From positions 310,001-374,000 of the forward strand of contig NZ_PGGN01000001.1 in NCBI RefSeq assembly GCF_003010935.1: a DNA stretch of 64,000 bases. The letters are read 5' to 3'. Position 1 is the stretch's first letter. Each line of letters begins with the position of its first letter. A program made the position numbers and the translations under genes. The notes below the pieces were generated by a model. The model was not told where the DNA came from. It worked only from the letters and a program-made list of their open reading frames with translations, and did not search any database. Below are positions 1-7,847 of the stretch, piece after piece. This DNA is from Phyllobacterium endophyticum (lineage in GTDB: Bacteria > Pseudomonadota > Alphaproteobacteria > Rhizobiales > Rhizobiaceae).

Positions 1-1
1 G

Positions 2-844
2 AAGGCCTTTGTCACTGGAAGTCCAATACGTCACTCGCGTTCGCCATTGATACATAATTACTGGTTGAGGAAATACGGGCTGCAAGGATCATACGAGGCG
101 ATCGAGACTGTACCCTCCGACTTCACCGACTTCGTTCGAGGGATGCGCTCGAATGGCTATGTCGGCGGCAATGTCACACTGCCGCACAAGGAAGTAGTCT
201 TCTTGTTAAGCGAAAAACATGATGCCGCCGCTGAGGAAATCGGTGCGGTCAACACACTTTGGTTTGAAGACGGCGTGCTATGGGGCGGCAATACCGACGC
301 ACAAGGTTTCCTTGCAAATTTGGATTCTGCCATTCCCGGTTGGGATCAGCGTAAAACCGCACTGGTGTTAGGGGCAGGTGGTGCAAGCCGCGCGGTGGTT
401 TACGGGCTGAAGCAGCGCGGATTTGGTGCAATCCGGGTCGTTAACCGTACAGTCGAACGGGCACAGGACCTGGCCGACCGGTTTGGGCGGGGCGTCAGCG
501 CGCATGACTGGCAGGCAGTGCCCGATTTGCTGCACGACTCCACACTCCTCGTCAACACGACGTCCCTCGGCATGGAGGGCAAGGATGAACTGGCCATGGA
601 TCTGTCCGGCGTCGACCGGCGAACGCTGGTCACTGACGTCGTCTACATACCGTTGGAAACCCCGCTTTTGAAAGCATCCCGCGAATACGGACTGTCCACC
701 GTGGACGGCCTCGGCATGCTCCTGCACCAGGCAGTGCCGGCCTTTGAACGTTGGTTCGGTATACGGCCGGAAGTCACCCCAGAACTTCGGGAACTCATCC
801 TGGCGGACATGGCCCGTTCTTCTGCAATAGGGAAGACAAAATGA
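2..844 (+). CDS. aroE: Shikimate dehydrogenase (NADP+), 5' end outside window
   Basis: Reduces 3-dehydroshikimate to shikimate with NADPH in the cytoplasmic chorismate pathway. Translation is open from base 2 and gives 280 residues; family proteins are about 270-290, so only around ten N-terminal residues are missing. The shikimate-binding motif SPIRHSRSP lies at the visible N-terminus. NVTLPHKE with the catalytic Lys and GGNTDAQGF with the partner Asp follow. The NADP Rossmann loop GAGGASRA and the NRTVER phosphate-binding motif come later. A TTG at 47 would cut into the substrate motif, so I reject it as a start. The stop overlaps the coaE start (ATGA), so the two are translationally coupled. 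Confidence 0.97.
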   Translation, partial: KAFVTGSPIRHSRSPLIHNYWLRKYGLQGSYEAIETVPSDFTDFVRGMRSNGYVGGNVTLPHKEVVFLLSEKHDAAAEEIGAVNTLWFEDGVLWGGNTDAQGFLANLDSAIPGWDQRKTALVLGAGGASRAVVYGLKQRGFGAIRVVNRTVERAQDLADRFGRGVSAHDWQAVPDLLHDSTLLVNTTSLGMEGKDELAMDLSGVDRRTLVTDVVYIPLETPLLKASREYGLSTVDGLGMLLHQAVPAFERWFGIRPEVTPELRELILADMARSSAIGKTK

Positions 845-1434
845 TCGTTCTTGGCCTGACCGGTTCCATCGGGATGGGCAAATCGACTGCGGCTCAGATG
901 TTCATCGATGAAGGCATTCCGGTCCATTCATCGGATGAAGCGGTTCATCGGCTATATTCGGGCGTTGCGGCTCCCTTGATCGAAGAGGCTTTTCCCGGCA
1001 CAACGATTGACGGGAAAGTCGACCGGGTTAAACTTTCCACCTTCGTTATTGGCAATCCCGAAGCGCTGAGAAAACTGGAACGGATCGTCCATCCGCTCGT
1101 GCTTGAAGAGGAAAACAGGTTTCGGCAAGAGGCGCTGCGTAGCGGCGAGAAACTCGTGGTCTTCGACATTCCGCTGCTTTTCGAAACCGGGGCAGAGAAA
1201 CGTGTCGACAAGGTACTCGTCGTCTCGGCGCCCGAAGATGTCCAGCGCAAGCGTGTTCTCGGTCGGCCCGGTATGACACCGGCTAAACTCGATGCCATTC
1301 TTGCACGCCAGACCCCGGACGCAGAGAAACGGAGGCGGGCGGATTACGTCATCGACACCCGCTATGATCTTGATGTCACCAGAAGCGAAGTGCGCAAGAT
1401 CATTCATTCACTGGTGGATATGCGGCAGCGGTAA
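841..1434 (+). CDS. coaE: Dephospho-CoA kinase
   Basis: Phosphorylates the ribose 3'-OH of dephospho-CoA, the last step of coenzyme A synthesis. The product has 197 residues, the usual size. It opens with [16 protein letters not shown], placing the P-loop at residues 8-16. The CoA-binding lid region and the conserved DIPLLFE motif follow. I chose the ATG at 841, overlapping the aroE stop, because an upstream in-frame start at 751 would add residues read from inside aroE. The order aroE-coaE-dnaQ is common in rhizobia. Confidence 0.97.
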   Translation: MIVLGLTGSIGMGKSTAAQMFIDEGIPVHSSDEAVHRLYSGVAAPLIEEAFPGTTIDGKVDRVKLSTFVIGNPEALRKLERIVHPLVLEEENRFRQEALRSGEKLVVFDIPLLFETGAEKRVDKVLVVSAPEDVQRKRVLGRPGMTPAKLDAILARQTPDAEKRRRADYVIDTRYDLDVTRSEVRKIIHSLVDMRQR

Positions 1435-1490
1435 AGGTCTTCAACGCTCAACCGCTTGCATCGGCAAGCCGATGCGCTAAAGGTGATTCC

Positions 1491-2201
1491 ATGCGCGAAA
1501 TCATCTTCGATACGGAAACGACGGGTCTGGACCGGCTTGATGACCGGGTTATCGAGATCGGCGGCGTAGAGCTGATCAACCGATTTCCGACCGGAAGGAC
1601 ATTTCATGTCTACATCAATCCGGAAGGCAAGATAATCCACCCGGATGCGCTGGCGGTGCATGGCATCACAAACGAGCAACTTGCGGACAAGCCGCTCTTT
1701 GCCGGAGTCCTGCATGACTTTCTGGATTTTATCGACGGTGCCAGGCTCATTGCCCACAATGCCACGTTCGATATGGGATTTATCAATGCAGAACTCAACC
1801 GCCTCGGTCACCCGCCCATTCACAATGACCGAGTTGTGGATACTCTGGCGCTCGCACGCCGCAAACATCCGATGGGGCCAAATTCACTTGATGCGCTCTG
1901 CCGCCGCTACGGCATCGACAATAGTCACCGCACCATGCACGGGGCCCTGCTGGACTCGCAGCTTCTTGCAGAAGTCTACATTGAACTGATCGGCGGCAAA
2001 CAGGCCGCCCTCGGCCTTACGATTGCCGAACAGGCCAGCAACCAACGAACTGGCGACGCGGATTTGATCGTCATACCAAGCCGGCCGCTACCGCTTCGGC
2101 CCCGCCTGACCGAGTCGGAAAGAATGGCGCACGCGCGGCTCGTGGAAAGGCTTGGTGACAATGCGATCTGGAATGATCGAATGGCGGCGTTTGTCGCTTG
2201 A
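1491..2201 (+). CDS. dnaQ: DNA polymerase III epsilon subunit (3'-5' proofreading exonuclease)
   Basis: Proofreading subunit of the replicative polymerase, acting with alpha (DnaE) and theta-like partners. The DEDDh exonuclease motifs are all present: Exo I DTETTGLD at residues 7-14 (Asp7, Glu9), Exo II around HNATFDMGF, and Exo III HRTMHGALLDSQ. The C-terminal segment is the linker that binds the polymerase clamp and alpha subunit. At 236 residues it has the usual alphaproteobacterial length. It follows coaE by 56 bp and ends just before a bidirectional terminator shared with secB. Confidence 0.97.
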   Translation: MREIIFDTETTGLDRLDDRVIEIGGVELINRFPTGRTFHVYINPEGKIIHPDALAVHGITNEQLADKPLFAGVLHDFLDFIDGARLIAHNATFDMGFINAELNRLGHPPIHNDRVVDTLALARRKHPMGPNSLDALCRRYGIDNSHRTMHGALLDSQLLAEVYIELIGGKQAALGLTIAEQASNQRTGDADLIVIPSRPLPLRPRLTESERMAHARLVERLGDNAIWNDRMAAFVA

Positions 2202-2204
2202 ACG

Positions 2205-2236
2205 AAAAAACCCGGGCAAGTAGCCCGGGTCTTTTC
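2205..2236. terminator. Bidirectional Rho-independent terminator between dnaQ and secB
   Basis: An 8-bp perfect stem ACCCGGGC (2210-2217) and GCCCGGGT (2223-2230) closes a 5-nt AAGTA loop. An A-run (2205-2210) on the left gives a U-tract for minus-strand transcripts. CTTTTC on the right serves the plus strand. It sits between convergent dnaQ and secB. Confidence 0.9.
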
Positions 2237-2252
2237 GAAGCTAAAGCGTGGC

Positions 2253-2759
2253 TTAGCTTACTTTCGCCTTGGCCTGTTCTTCGGCCATGCGCTGCTGGAA
2301 CATCTGCGCAAAATCAATCGGGTCGATCATCAGGGGCGGGAAACCGCCATTGCGGGTAGCTTCCGCAATGATCTGACGCGCGAACGGGAAGAGCAGGCGC
2401 GGGCATTCGATGAACAGCAACGGAAGAAGGTGTTCCTGCGGAAAGCCCACGAGACGGAAAACGCCGCCGTAAACGAGCTCGGCATTGAAGAGAACATCCT
2501 TGCCTTCGCTCGCTTTTGCGGAAAGCGTGAGAACGACATCAAAATCGTTCTCGGCAATCGGGTTGGCGTTGACGTTCACATTGATACTGATACCTGGCGC
2601 GTTTTCGCGTGGACGCAACGATAAGGGTGCCCCCGGACTTTCGAAGGAAAGGTCCTTTACATATTGGGCCAGAATATTCAGCGTCTGTTGCTGTACGGAA
2701 CCATTGCCATTTGTCGCTTCACTGCCGTTCTCGGCCTTTTCATCAGGCTTTTGAGCCAT
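2253..2759 (-). CDS. secB: Protein-export chaperone SecB
   Basis: Tetrameric cytosolic chaperone that keeps preproteins unfolded and delivers them to SecA. The 168-residue product has a charged, low-complexity N-terminus of about 22 residues. The conserved SecB fold follows, including [11 protein letters not shown] and the region [13 protein letters not shown]. The late motif [19 protein letters not shown] matches the family's C-terminal helix region. It is convergent with dnaQ and lies downstream of fxsA on the same strand with a 120-bp gap. Confidence 0.97.
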   Translation of the reverse strand: MAQKPDEKAENGSEATNGNGSVQQQTLNILAQYVKDLSFESPGAPLSLRPRENAPGISINVNVNANPIAENDFDVVLTLSAKASEGKDVLFNAELVYGGVFRLVGFPQEHLLPLLFIECPRLLFPFARQIIAEATRNGGFPPLMIDPIDFAQMFQQRMAEEQAKAKVS

Positions 2760-2830
2760 TGTCTGGAAACCTTCTTCTGTTGCGTCCGCTTGTACGGTCT
2801 ACCCATTGGATGGAGGCTCGCTAGCATGTG

Positions 2831-2845
2831 TGCCTCAGCGAGGCA
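2831..2845 (-). other. Hairpin in the fxsA-secB intergenic gap
   Basis: TGCCTC (2831-2836) pairs with GAGGCA (2840-2845) around a 3-nt loop, and a weaker outer CTAGC/GCTAG pair (2821-2825 with 2856-2860) encloses it. There is no T-tract, so this is not a clear terminator. It may be an RNA-stability or processing structure between two minus-strand genes. Confidence 0.35.
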
Positions 2846-2879
2846 AGGCGCCACCGCTAGTCCTATAGTACCGGAGCCC

Positions 2880-3362
2880 CTATCGCTTCGGGTTCCAGGG
2901 CGAGTTCGGGTCACGCTTGCTCGAATAGTCTTCCGGGTCAAGTTCGATCACGCGATCCTTGGTCCTCGGCGAGTCCGGGCGGCCCGGGCGCCGTCTCGCT
3001 GAATCGACAACGACCACGCGATCGCTGATACAGCGCCACCCGATGTCGCGCACCGCCGGGATGAAAAGCAGGAGGCCGATAATATCGGTCAAAAAGCCAG
3101 GAATGATCAAAAGGAAGGCCGCAAAAACCAGCATCACGCCGTGTACCAGCTCGCGCTTCGGCGTCCGGCCTGCAGAAGTTTCTTCGCGAATTCTTTGAAT
3201 CAAACCTAGTCCCTGGAAGCGCAGCAGGAAGAAACCCATGAACACTGACAGCACGATTAGTCCGAGCGTCGCCAAAACGCCGATCTTGCTGCCTACAACG
3301 ATAAAACCGGCAATTTCAACGAATGGCAAAGCCAAGAGGAAAAGGGGCACAAGCGATCGCAA
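2880..3362 (-). CDS. fxsA: FxsA family inner-membrane protein
   Basis: FxsA is a small membrane protein whose overproduction in E. coli relieves F-exclusion of phage T7; its normal role is unclear. The 160-residue product has three hydrophobic segments, at about residues 4-20, 26-48 and 72-95. The family's conserved RFQGLGLIQRIREE comes between the second and third. The C-terminal 55 residues are charged and cytoplasmic. The start used is a TTG; no ATG lies in frame ahead of the first membrane segment. It is divergent from timA. Confidence 0.85.
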   Translation of the reverse strand: MRSLVPLFLLALPFVEIAGFIVVGSKIGVLATLGLIVLSVFMGFFLLRFQGLGLIQRIREETSAGRTPKRELVHGVMLVFAAFLLIIPGFLTDIIGLLLFIPAVRDIGWRCISDRVVVVDSARRRPGRPDSPRTKDRVIELDPEDYSSKRDPNSPWNPKR

Positions 3363-3384
3363 ACTAATTTACCTTTCGAAGGTC

Positions 3385-3396
3385 ATATCCGGATAT
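3385..3396. promoter_or_regulatory. 12-bp perfect palindrome in the fxsA/timA divergent region
   Basis: ATATCCGGATAT is a perfect dyad in the 165-bp gap between fxsA and timA, 23 bp upstream of the fxsA start. Its position suits an operator or promoter element. No regulator can be assigned. Confidence 0.3.
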
Positions 3397-3527
3397 TATC
3401 CATAGCCGGTGTCAATTTCATGCCTATATAGGATAGCGTGAAGAGAATTTGTATGATTGCTCTTGGCAATCTATATGTTTCCGGTATTTCGACGGAAGAT
3501 TAAAGCCGCAAACGTACAATAGGATGA

Positions 3528-4235
3528 ATGGCAGGCGACATGGAATATCTGGACTTCGGAACAATTTTTTTCTTCGTGGCAGCAGTGGTCATTTTCCTGC
3601 AGCTGCGAAAAGTTCTCGGTCGCCGCACTGGCAGCGAACGTCCGCCATTCAATCCATATACGCGCACTGCCGAGGTCGATGACAAATCGAAGTCCAGCGA
3701 CAACGTCGTTTCCCTGCCCCGCCGCGGCGAGGTGAAGGAGAGCAGCTTCGAAAAAATCGATGCGGTCTCCAAACCGGGGACCCCACTGAATGACGGCCTG
3801 CGCGCTATCCAGAATGCCGATCCGACATTCGAACCTGCGAAATTCCTCGAAGGGTCCAAAATGGCCTACGAGATGATCGTCATGTCGTTTGCCGATGGCG
3901 ATCGCAAAACGCTGAAATCCTTGTTATCGCGGGAGGTCTACGATGGCTTTGTTTCCGCTATCGCCGATCGCGAATCCCGCGGCGAAAAAGTGCAATCGTC
4001 ATTCGTGGGCATAAACAAGGCCGAAATTATCGGTGCGGAGATGAAGGGTACGGAGTCGCACGTCACCGTGCGCATAATCAGTGAGCTGATATCCGCTACG
4101 CTCGACAAGGACGGCGTTGTGATCGATGGCGACAAGGAAGCCGTCGCAGAGGTCAAGGATGTGTGGACCTTCGCCCGTGATACCCGTTCGAAAGATCCGA
4201 ACTGGAAGCTGGTCGCTACCGAAGCCGAAGATTAA
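3528..4235 (+). CDS. timA: Tim44-domain membrane-associated protein
   Basis: Bacterial homologue of the Tim44 C-terminal domain, TimA in alphaproteobacteria. The bacterial role is not settled; it is thought to be membrane-associated. One N-terminal membrane segment spans about residues 11-25. A variable charged linker follows to about residue 95, and then the Tim44-like alpha+beta domain (from KFLEGSKMAYEMIV to the C-terminus). ATG 3528 has an AGGA close upstream; the ATG at 3540 (MEYLDFG) is an equally plausible start. It is followed after 13 bp by mltA, suggesting co-transcription. Confidence 0.85.
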   Translation: MAGDMEYLDFGTIFFFVAAVVIFLQLRKVLGRRTGSERPPFNPYTRTAEVDDKSKSSDNVVSLPRRGEVKESSFEKIDAVSKPGTPLNDGLRAIQNADPTFEPAKFLEGSKMAYEMIVMSFADGDRKTLKSLLSREVYDGFVSAIADRESRGEKVQSSFVGINKAEIIGAEMKGTESHVTVRIISELISATLDKDGVVIDGDKEAVAEVKDVWTFARDTRSKDPNWKLVATEAED

Positions 4236-4248
4236 GACGCTTACGAGC

Positions 4249-5352
4249 ATGCTTTCGCCCCTGTTCAAGCCGGTGGATTTTTCTGACTGCCCGGGTTGGC
4301 GGGCCGACAGGCAGATCGAGGCTTTCCGCGCCTTCCTCCGGTCCGCAGAGCGGGTTCGGGAGAGGCCATATAAGTCCGGCTCACTTGGCATCAGTTTTGA
4401 GGCTCTTGAACCGATTTTCGCTGATTCACGTGAAACAATCGTTGAATCCAACGAGGCCGCCCGGTCGTTTTTCGAGAAGTGGTTCCGTCCTGCGCTGATC
4501 GAAACTACGGATGCTGCGCCTGGTTTCGTGACCGGCTTCTACGAACCGGAGGTGATTGCTTCGCCGGTTCGGTCTGCGGAGTTCCACGTGCCGTTTTTTC
4601 GGCGTCCGCATGATCTGGTCGACGTTGACGAGAGCAACCGGCCTGACGGTTTCGATCCATACTTCGCCTTTGCCCGGCAGACGCCGGCAGGTCTTGTGGA
4701 ATATTTTGACCGGCCCGCCATCGAAAGTGGTGCCCTTGAAGGCCAAGGCCTTGAAATCGCCTACGTCGCAAGCCCGGTCGATGCGTTCTTTATCCATGTC
4801 CAAGGCGCAGCTCGGCTGAAAATGACCGACGGGCGCCTGCGCCGCATCACCTATGCTGCGAAGACCGGACACAGGTTCACCGGCATTGGCAAGATCCTGC
4901 TTGAGGGCGGCGAGATCGCGCCGGACGCAATGTCCATGCAATCTATCCGCGCCTGGCTAGCGGCCAATCCGGACAAGGCCCGGGCGCTCATGTGGAACAA
5001 TCGCTCTTATATATTTTTCCGCGAAGCAGGTGTTGAAGACGAAACCCTTGGCCCGATCGCAGCGGCGAAAGTTCCCTTGTCAGGTGGGCGATCGCTTGCC
5101 GTGGATCGCTTGCTGCATACGTTCGGAACTCCGTTCTTCATTCACTCGCCCGAGCTCAGAGCCTTTGGCGGCGAGCATTTCTCCCGGCTGATGATTGCAC
5201 AGGATACGGGTTCAGCCATTGTCGGGCCCGCGCGCGGCGATCTTTTCGCCGGTTCTGGCGACGCAGCGGGCGAGATCGCAGGGGGTATCCGTCACAATGC
5301 CGATTTCTACGCGCTCGTCCCGCGGGTACTTCTGCCGGAAGCGGATCAATGA
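4249..5352 (+). CDS. mltA: MltA-type lytic murein transglycosylase
   Basis: Cleaves the beta-1,4 MurNAc-GlcNAc bond of peptidoglycan with 1,6-anhydro-MurNAc formation (GH102). The 367-residue product has the MltA domain with FYEPEV and the VQGAARL stretch. A C-terminal 3D domain includes AQDTGSAIVGPARGD, carrying the conserved Asp residues. I chose ATG 4249, just after timA, because a longer reading start at 4126 lies inside timA. I see no signal peptide or lipobox, unlike E. coli MltA, so export is unexplained. The stop overlaps the next start (ATGA). Confidence 0.93.
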   Translation: MLSPLFKPVDFSDCPGWRADRQIEAFRAFLRSAERVRERPYKSGSLGISFEALEPIFADSRETIVESNEAARSFFEKWFRPALIETTDAAPGFVTGFYEPEVIASPVRSAEFHVPFFRRPHDLVDVDESNRPDGFDPYFAFARQTPAGLVEYFDRPAIESGALEGQGLEIAYVASPVDAFFIHVQGAARLKMTDGRLRRITYAAKTGHRFTGIGKILLEGGEIAPDAMSMQSIRAWLAANPDKARALMWNNRSYIFFREAGVEDETLGPIAAAKVPLSGGRSLAVDRLLHTFGTPFFIHSPELRAFGGEHFSRLMIAQDTGSAIVGPARGDLFAGSGDAAGEIAGGIRHNADFYALVPRVLLPEADQ

Positions 5353-5903
5353 AGAAGAAAGCCGCGAAGGACGAATTCGCCACTCTGGAGGATCGCATCC
5401 TGTGGGAGACAGTGGCAAGGACAGCTCGCCCGCTCAAGGGCAGGGACAAGCCTGTTTTCCTGATTGATACACCCGATGCGCAGGTTTCGATTTCTCCATC
5501 CGCACCGTTGAATCCCAAACCACTGGCGACCAAGCAAGAGACGAAACCCATTGCATCGCCCCGCCTGCATCCGATTGATCGCCCGACCCATAAAAAGATC
5601 GCCAAGGGGCGGGTCGATATAGAAGCCAGGATCGATCTGCACGGCCTGACCCAGAGCGAGGCATATGGTTTGCTGCTTGGATTTTTGCGACGCGCCCATT
5701 TGCGCAAGCTCAGGCATGTCCTGGTGATTACAGGCAAAGGCTCGTCGATGGGTAGCGATGGCGTGCTTCGCCAGGCTGTTCCCATGTGGTTCATGACGCC
5801 GCCGTTTCGCATTCTGGTCAATGGTTACGAGGATGCAGCACGCAACCACGGCGGCACCGGAGCGATCTATGCGCGAATGCGGCGTCAGCCGGAGGCGCCA
5901 TGA
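5349..5903 (+). CDS. Smr/MutS2-domain protein
   Basis: Smr domains are nucleic-acid-binding or nicking modules. Stand-alone bacterial versions include the E. coli ribosome-collision nuclease SmrB, but I cannot tell whether this protein shares that job. The 184-residue product has a variable N-terminal half, and the Smr domain begins near residue 95. Visible motifs are DLHGLTQSEA, VITGKG and GGTGAIYARMRR near the end. It overlaps mltA upstream and the XRE gene downstream by 4 nt each. Confidence 0.9.
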   Translation: MKKKAAKDEFATLEDRILWETVARTARPLKGRDKPVFLIDTPDAQVSISPSAPLNPKPLATKQETKPIASPRLHPIDRPTHKKIAKGRVDIEARIDLHGLTQSEAYGLLLGFLRRAHLRKLRHVLVITGKGSSMGSDGVLRQAVPMWFMTPPFRILVNGYEDAARNHGGTGAIYARMRRQPEAP

Positions 5904-6271
5904 CCCCTTTTGGCGAAAAGTTGCGCGACCTGCGCGCGGAGCGGGGCATCTCCCAGAAGGATATGGCCAAGGCCATCGGCGTATCTGCGGCCTATCTGTC
6001 TGCCCTCGAACACGGCCGTCGCGGTCAGCCTACCTGGGACAAGCTGCAGCGCATCATTCAATATTTCAATATCATCTGGGATGACGCCGAAGAACTGCAA
6101 CGACTGGCGATGATCTCACACCCGCGCGTCGTCATCGATACGGCGGGGCTTCCGCCCGCGGCGACCGAACTCGCCAATCTTCTTGCCGCAAGGATTGCTG
6201 ATCTGGATGAAGCGACGACAGGGTTGCTGATCCGGAAATTGGAATCGGTACCGGAAAAGCGCAAACGCTAA
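5900..6271 (+). CDS. XRE-family helix-turn-helix regulator
   Basis: Small DNA-binding protein of 123 residues with a Cro/C1-type HTH at about residues 5-60 (LRDLRAERGISQKDMAKAI and GVSAAYLSALEHG). The short C-terminal region is of unknown function. The ATG at 5900 overlaps the Smr-gene stop, which fixes the start; reading further upstream would run into the Smr gene. Overlap with mltA and smr suggests one transcript, but the targets are unknown. It converges on the DUF1402 gene with a 4-nt overlap of stops. Confidence 0.9.
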   Translation: MTPFGEKLRDLRAERGISQKDMAKAIGVSAAYLSALEHGRRGQPTWDKLQRIIQYFNIIWDDAEELQRLAMISHPRVVIDTAGLPPAATELANLLAARIADLDEATTGLLIRKLESVPEKRKR

Positions 6272-7236
6272 AATAGCGCCCGAAGCTGGTCGATCTTGTC
6301 ATTCACCAGCCAGCCATAATAATTCTCTTCGGGTAGTTGCGGCTGTTCGCCATTGGCCAGACGTGCCGCATTGGAATCGGCAAGCGCATGCGCCCGGCTG
6401 TCGGCACCGCCTGTGTTGTACAGGGTCGCAGTGATGCCGGGGTTTGCGGAAATGTCGAAATCGGCAACGCGGCGGTACACGTCGATCGAGTGTTTCAGCG
6501 TCGCGGCCATGTAGGGCAGGGTCAGGTCAGGGTCCATTATCGTCTTGTAGACATCGGCTGCGTGATCGGCATGGAGCTTCGGCAGGCCTGAATAGCGATT
6601 GACCATGTCGGTCATCTGTAGCGCTATCAAAGGGCTCAGTTGCCCCAGCCCAAAACTTTGCCCCGCATAAAATGGCTGAAAAAATACGGCGCTGAAACGA
6701 TTGTTTGGAAATTGTTTGCCACTGACCGACTTGCCGCGGAAGTCCTGTTCCCAGACGTCCTCTCGGCATGTCCAAAGTCGCAAACTGTCCTTGAACTGTG
6801 CGCAGGAGGAGAATTGCGGACGCTTGACGAAATCGCCAATCGTCTCTCCCTCGTAGTCGAAACTCAGGCCCTGCTTCACATAGGCAATGGCTTTGACATA
6901 ATAGGTCTGGAGCCGGTCATAGGCATCGACATTATAGGTGTGTTCGCCAATGAGTGCGCCAACGATGTGAACAGGATCGATGCCATAGGTGCGTGCGACA
7001 CTGACGATTTTCGAACGTAGTTTCGAGTCGCTTTTTATCAGCTTGTAGATCTTCTGGTACTTGGCCTCGTACGTGGTGTTCAGTTCCCGCGTTCGCTTGG
7101 CCGATGCGGCGGGAACACCGGGCTGACTTATGTTACGATTGCCCTCGGGAACGAGGGTCACAGCGCCAGCCGGATGCAAGGCAAACAGCATAAGCCAAAG
7201 ACAGTTCGTCGCGAACAGGAACAGATGGCGGGTCAT
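6268..7236 (-). CDS. DUF1402 family exported protein
   Basis: I recognise this as the DUF1402 family found mainly in Hyphomicrobiales; its function is unknown. The 322-residue product begins with a signal peptide (hydrophobic core about residues 5-22, cleavage near HPAGA). The mature part contains TYGIDPVHIVGALIGEHTYN, GQSFGLGQLSPLIALQMTD and NPGITATLYNTGG. That Glu-His, then GxGQ, then ATLYNxGG order resembles lysozyme-fold transglycosylases (inference). It is the first minus-strand gene after the mltA cluster and overlaps the XRE stop by 4 nt. Confidence 0.8.
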   Translation of the reverse strand: MTRHLFLFATNCLWLMLFALHPAGAVTLVPEGNRNISQPGVPAASAKRTRELNTTYEAKYQKIYKLIKSDSKLRSKIVSVARTYGIDPVHIVGALIGEHTYNVDAYDRLQTYYVKAIAYVKQGLSFDYEGETIGDFVKRPQFSSCAQFKDSLRLWTCREDVWEQDFRGKSVSGKQFPNNRFSAVFFQPFYAGQSFGLGQLSPLIALQMTDMVNRYSGLPKLHADHAADVYKTIMDPDLTLPYMAATLKHSIDVYRRVADFDISANPGITATLYNTGGADSRAHALADSNAARLANGEQPQLPEENYYGWLVNDKIDQLRALF

Positions 7237-7323
7237 CGTCGGTCCATATTATTGGTTGGTCGCCCGCAATAGCGCCTCGAACTCTCTAAATCCAGAAAAA
7301 CCTCTGTTCCTGTGACGCTTGGT

Positions 7324-7743
7324 CTATTGCGCGGGCACGGGACAGCTCAAATCACCTTCCTCGCAACCTAGATAGTTCTTCAACTCGTCGATCCGCCTGG
7401 TCGTCAGTCCTTCCAGGCAAATTGCTTGCGTCATCGGGTAAATACTGCCTTCGGCGCTAGCGGATGTCGAGAAGTTGCACTCCGCGTCTCGAAACGCGAT
7501 CCAAGCCTTTTGGGCGGCAACCAGCAGTTTGGCTGTTGCTGGTCTGTCTTTCAGGCGCTCATTTATTTGTTTGTAGATCGCGTTAAGTTCTGAATCGGCC
7601 TTCTTATAGGCTTTGCCGTAGCATTCGTTCAGGTCCGCCTGGCTGCTGCTGCTCTTGTCACAGGTCTCCGCGGCGTTCACGCTCCTTCCGCTTGGACCGG
7701 CTGCAAGAACAACCGTTACTAGCACAACAGGTAAAACACGCAT
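7324..7743 (-). CDS. LprI-like (DUF1311) periplasmic protein
   Basis: 139-residue exported protein. A signal peptide covers about residues 1-26 (MRVLPVVLVTVVLAA core, ending near VNAAE). An LprI N-terminal (DUF1311) domain follows with conserved AQKAWIAFRDAEC and several Cys that could form disulfides. The family includes the mycobacterial lysozyme inhibitor LprI, but most members are uncharacterised. The ATG at 7743 is preceded by CGGAG at a good distance; a longer start at 7839 would spoil the signal peptide and overlap the hslU terminator. Confidence 0.83.
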   Translation of the reverse strand: MRVLPVVLVTVVLAAGPSGRSVNAAETCDKSSSSQADLNECYGKAYKKADSELNAIYKQINERLKDRPATAKLLVAAQKAWIAFRDAECNFSTSASAEGSIYPMTQAICLEGLTTRRIDELKNYLGCEEGDLSCPVPAQ

Positions 7744-7787
7744 GCGAATGCTCCGTTCATTATGCAAATCGGAGCCATTAAACAAGA

Positions 7788-7815
7788 AATCCAGGCAAAA
7801 ACCAGTGCCTGGATT
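7788..7815 (-). terminator. Rho-independent terminator after hslU
   Basis: A 10-bp perfect stem, AATCCAGGCA (7788-7797) and TGCCTGGATT (7806-7815), with an 8-nt loop. On the minus strand it is followed by TTCTTGTTT. It ends the hslV-GNAT-hslU unit. Confidence 0.85.
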
Positions 7816-7847
7816 ACTCTTGTCATTCGAAACCTTCACCGCTTCCG

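Noticed and set aside
751-840. Longer coaE start at 751
   Set aside because: It lies inside aroE and adds unconserved residues before the MIVLGLTGS start; ATG 841 overlaps the aroE stop as expected.
47-844. TTG at 47 as the aroE start
   Set aside because: The frame is open to base 2 and encodes the conserved AroE N-terminal substrate motif upstream of this codon, so the gene simply extends past the window edge.
4126-4248. Longer mltA start at 4126
   Set aside because: The extra residues are read from inside timA and are Arg/Lys/Pro-rich with no family match.
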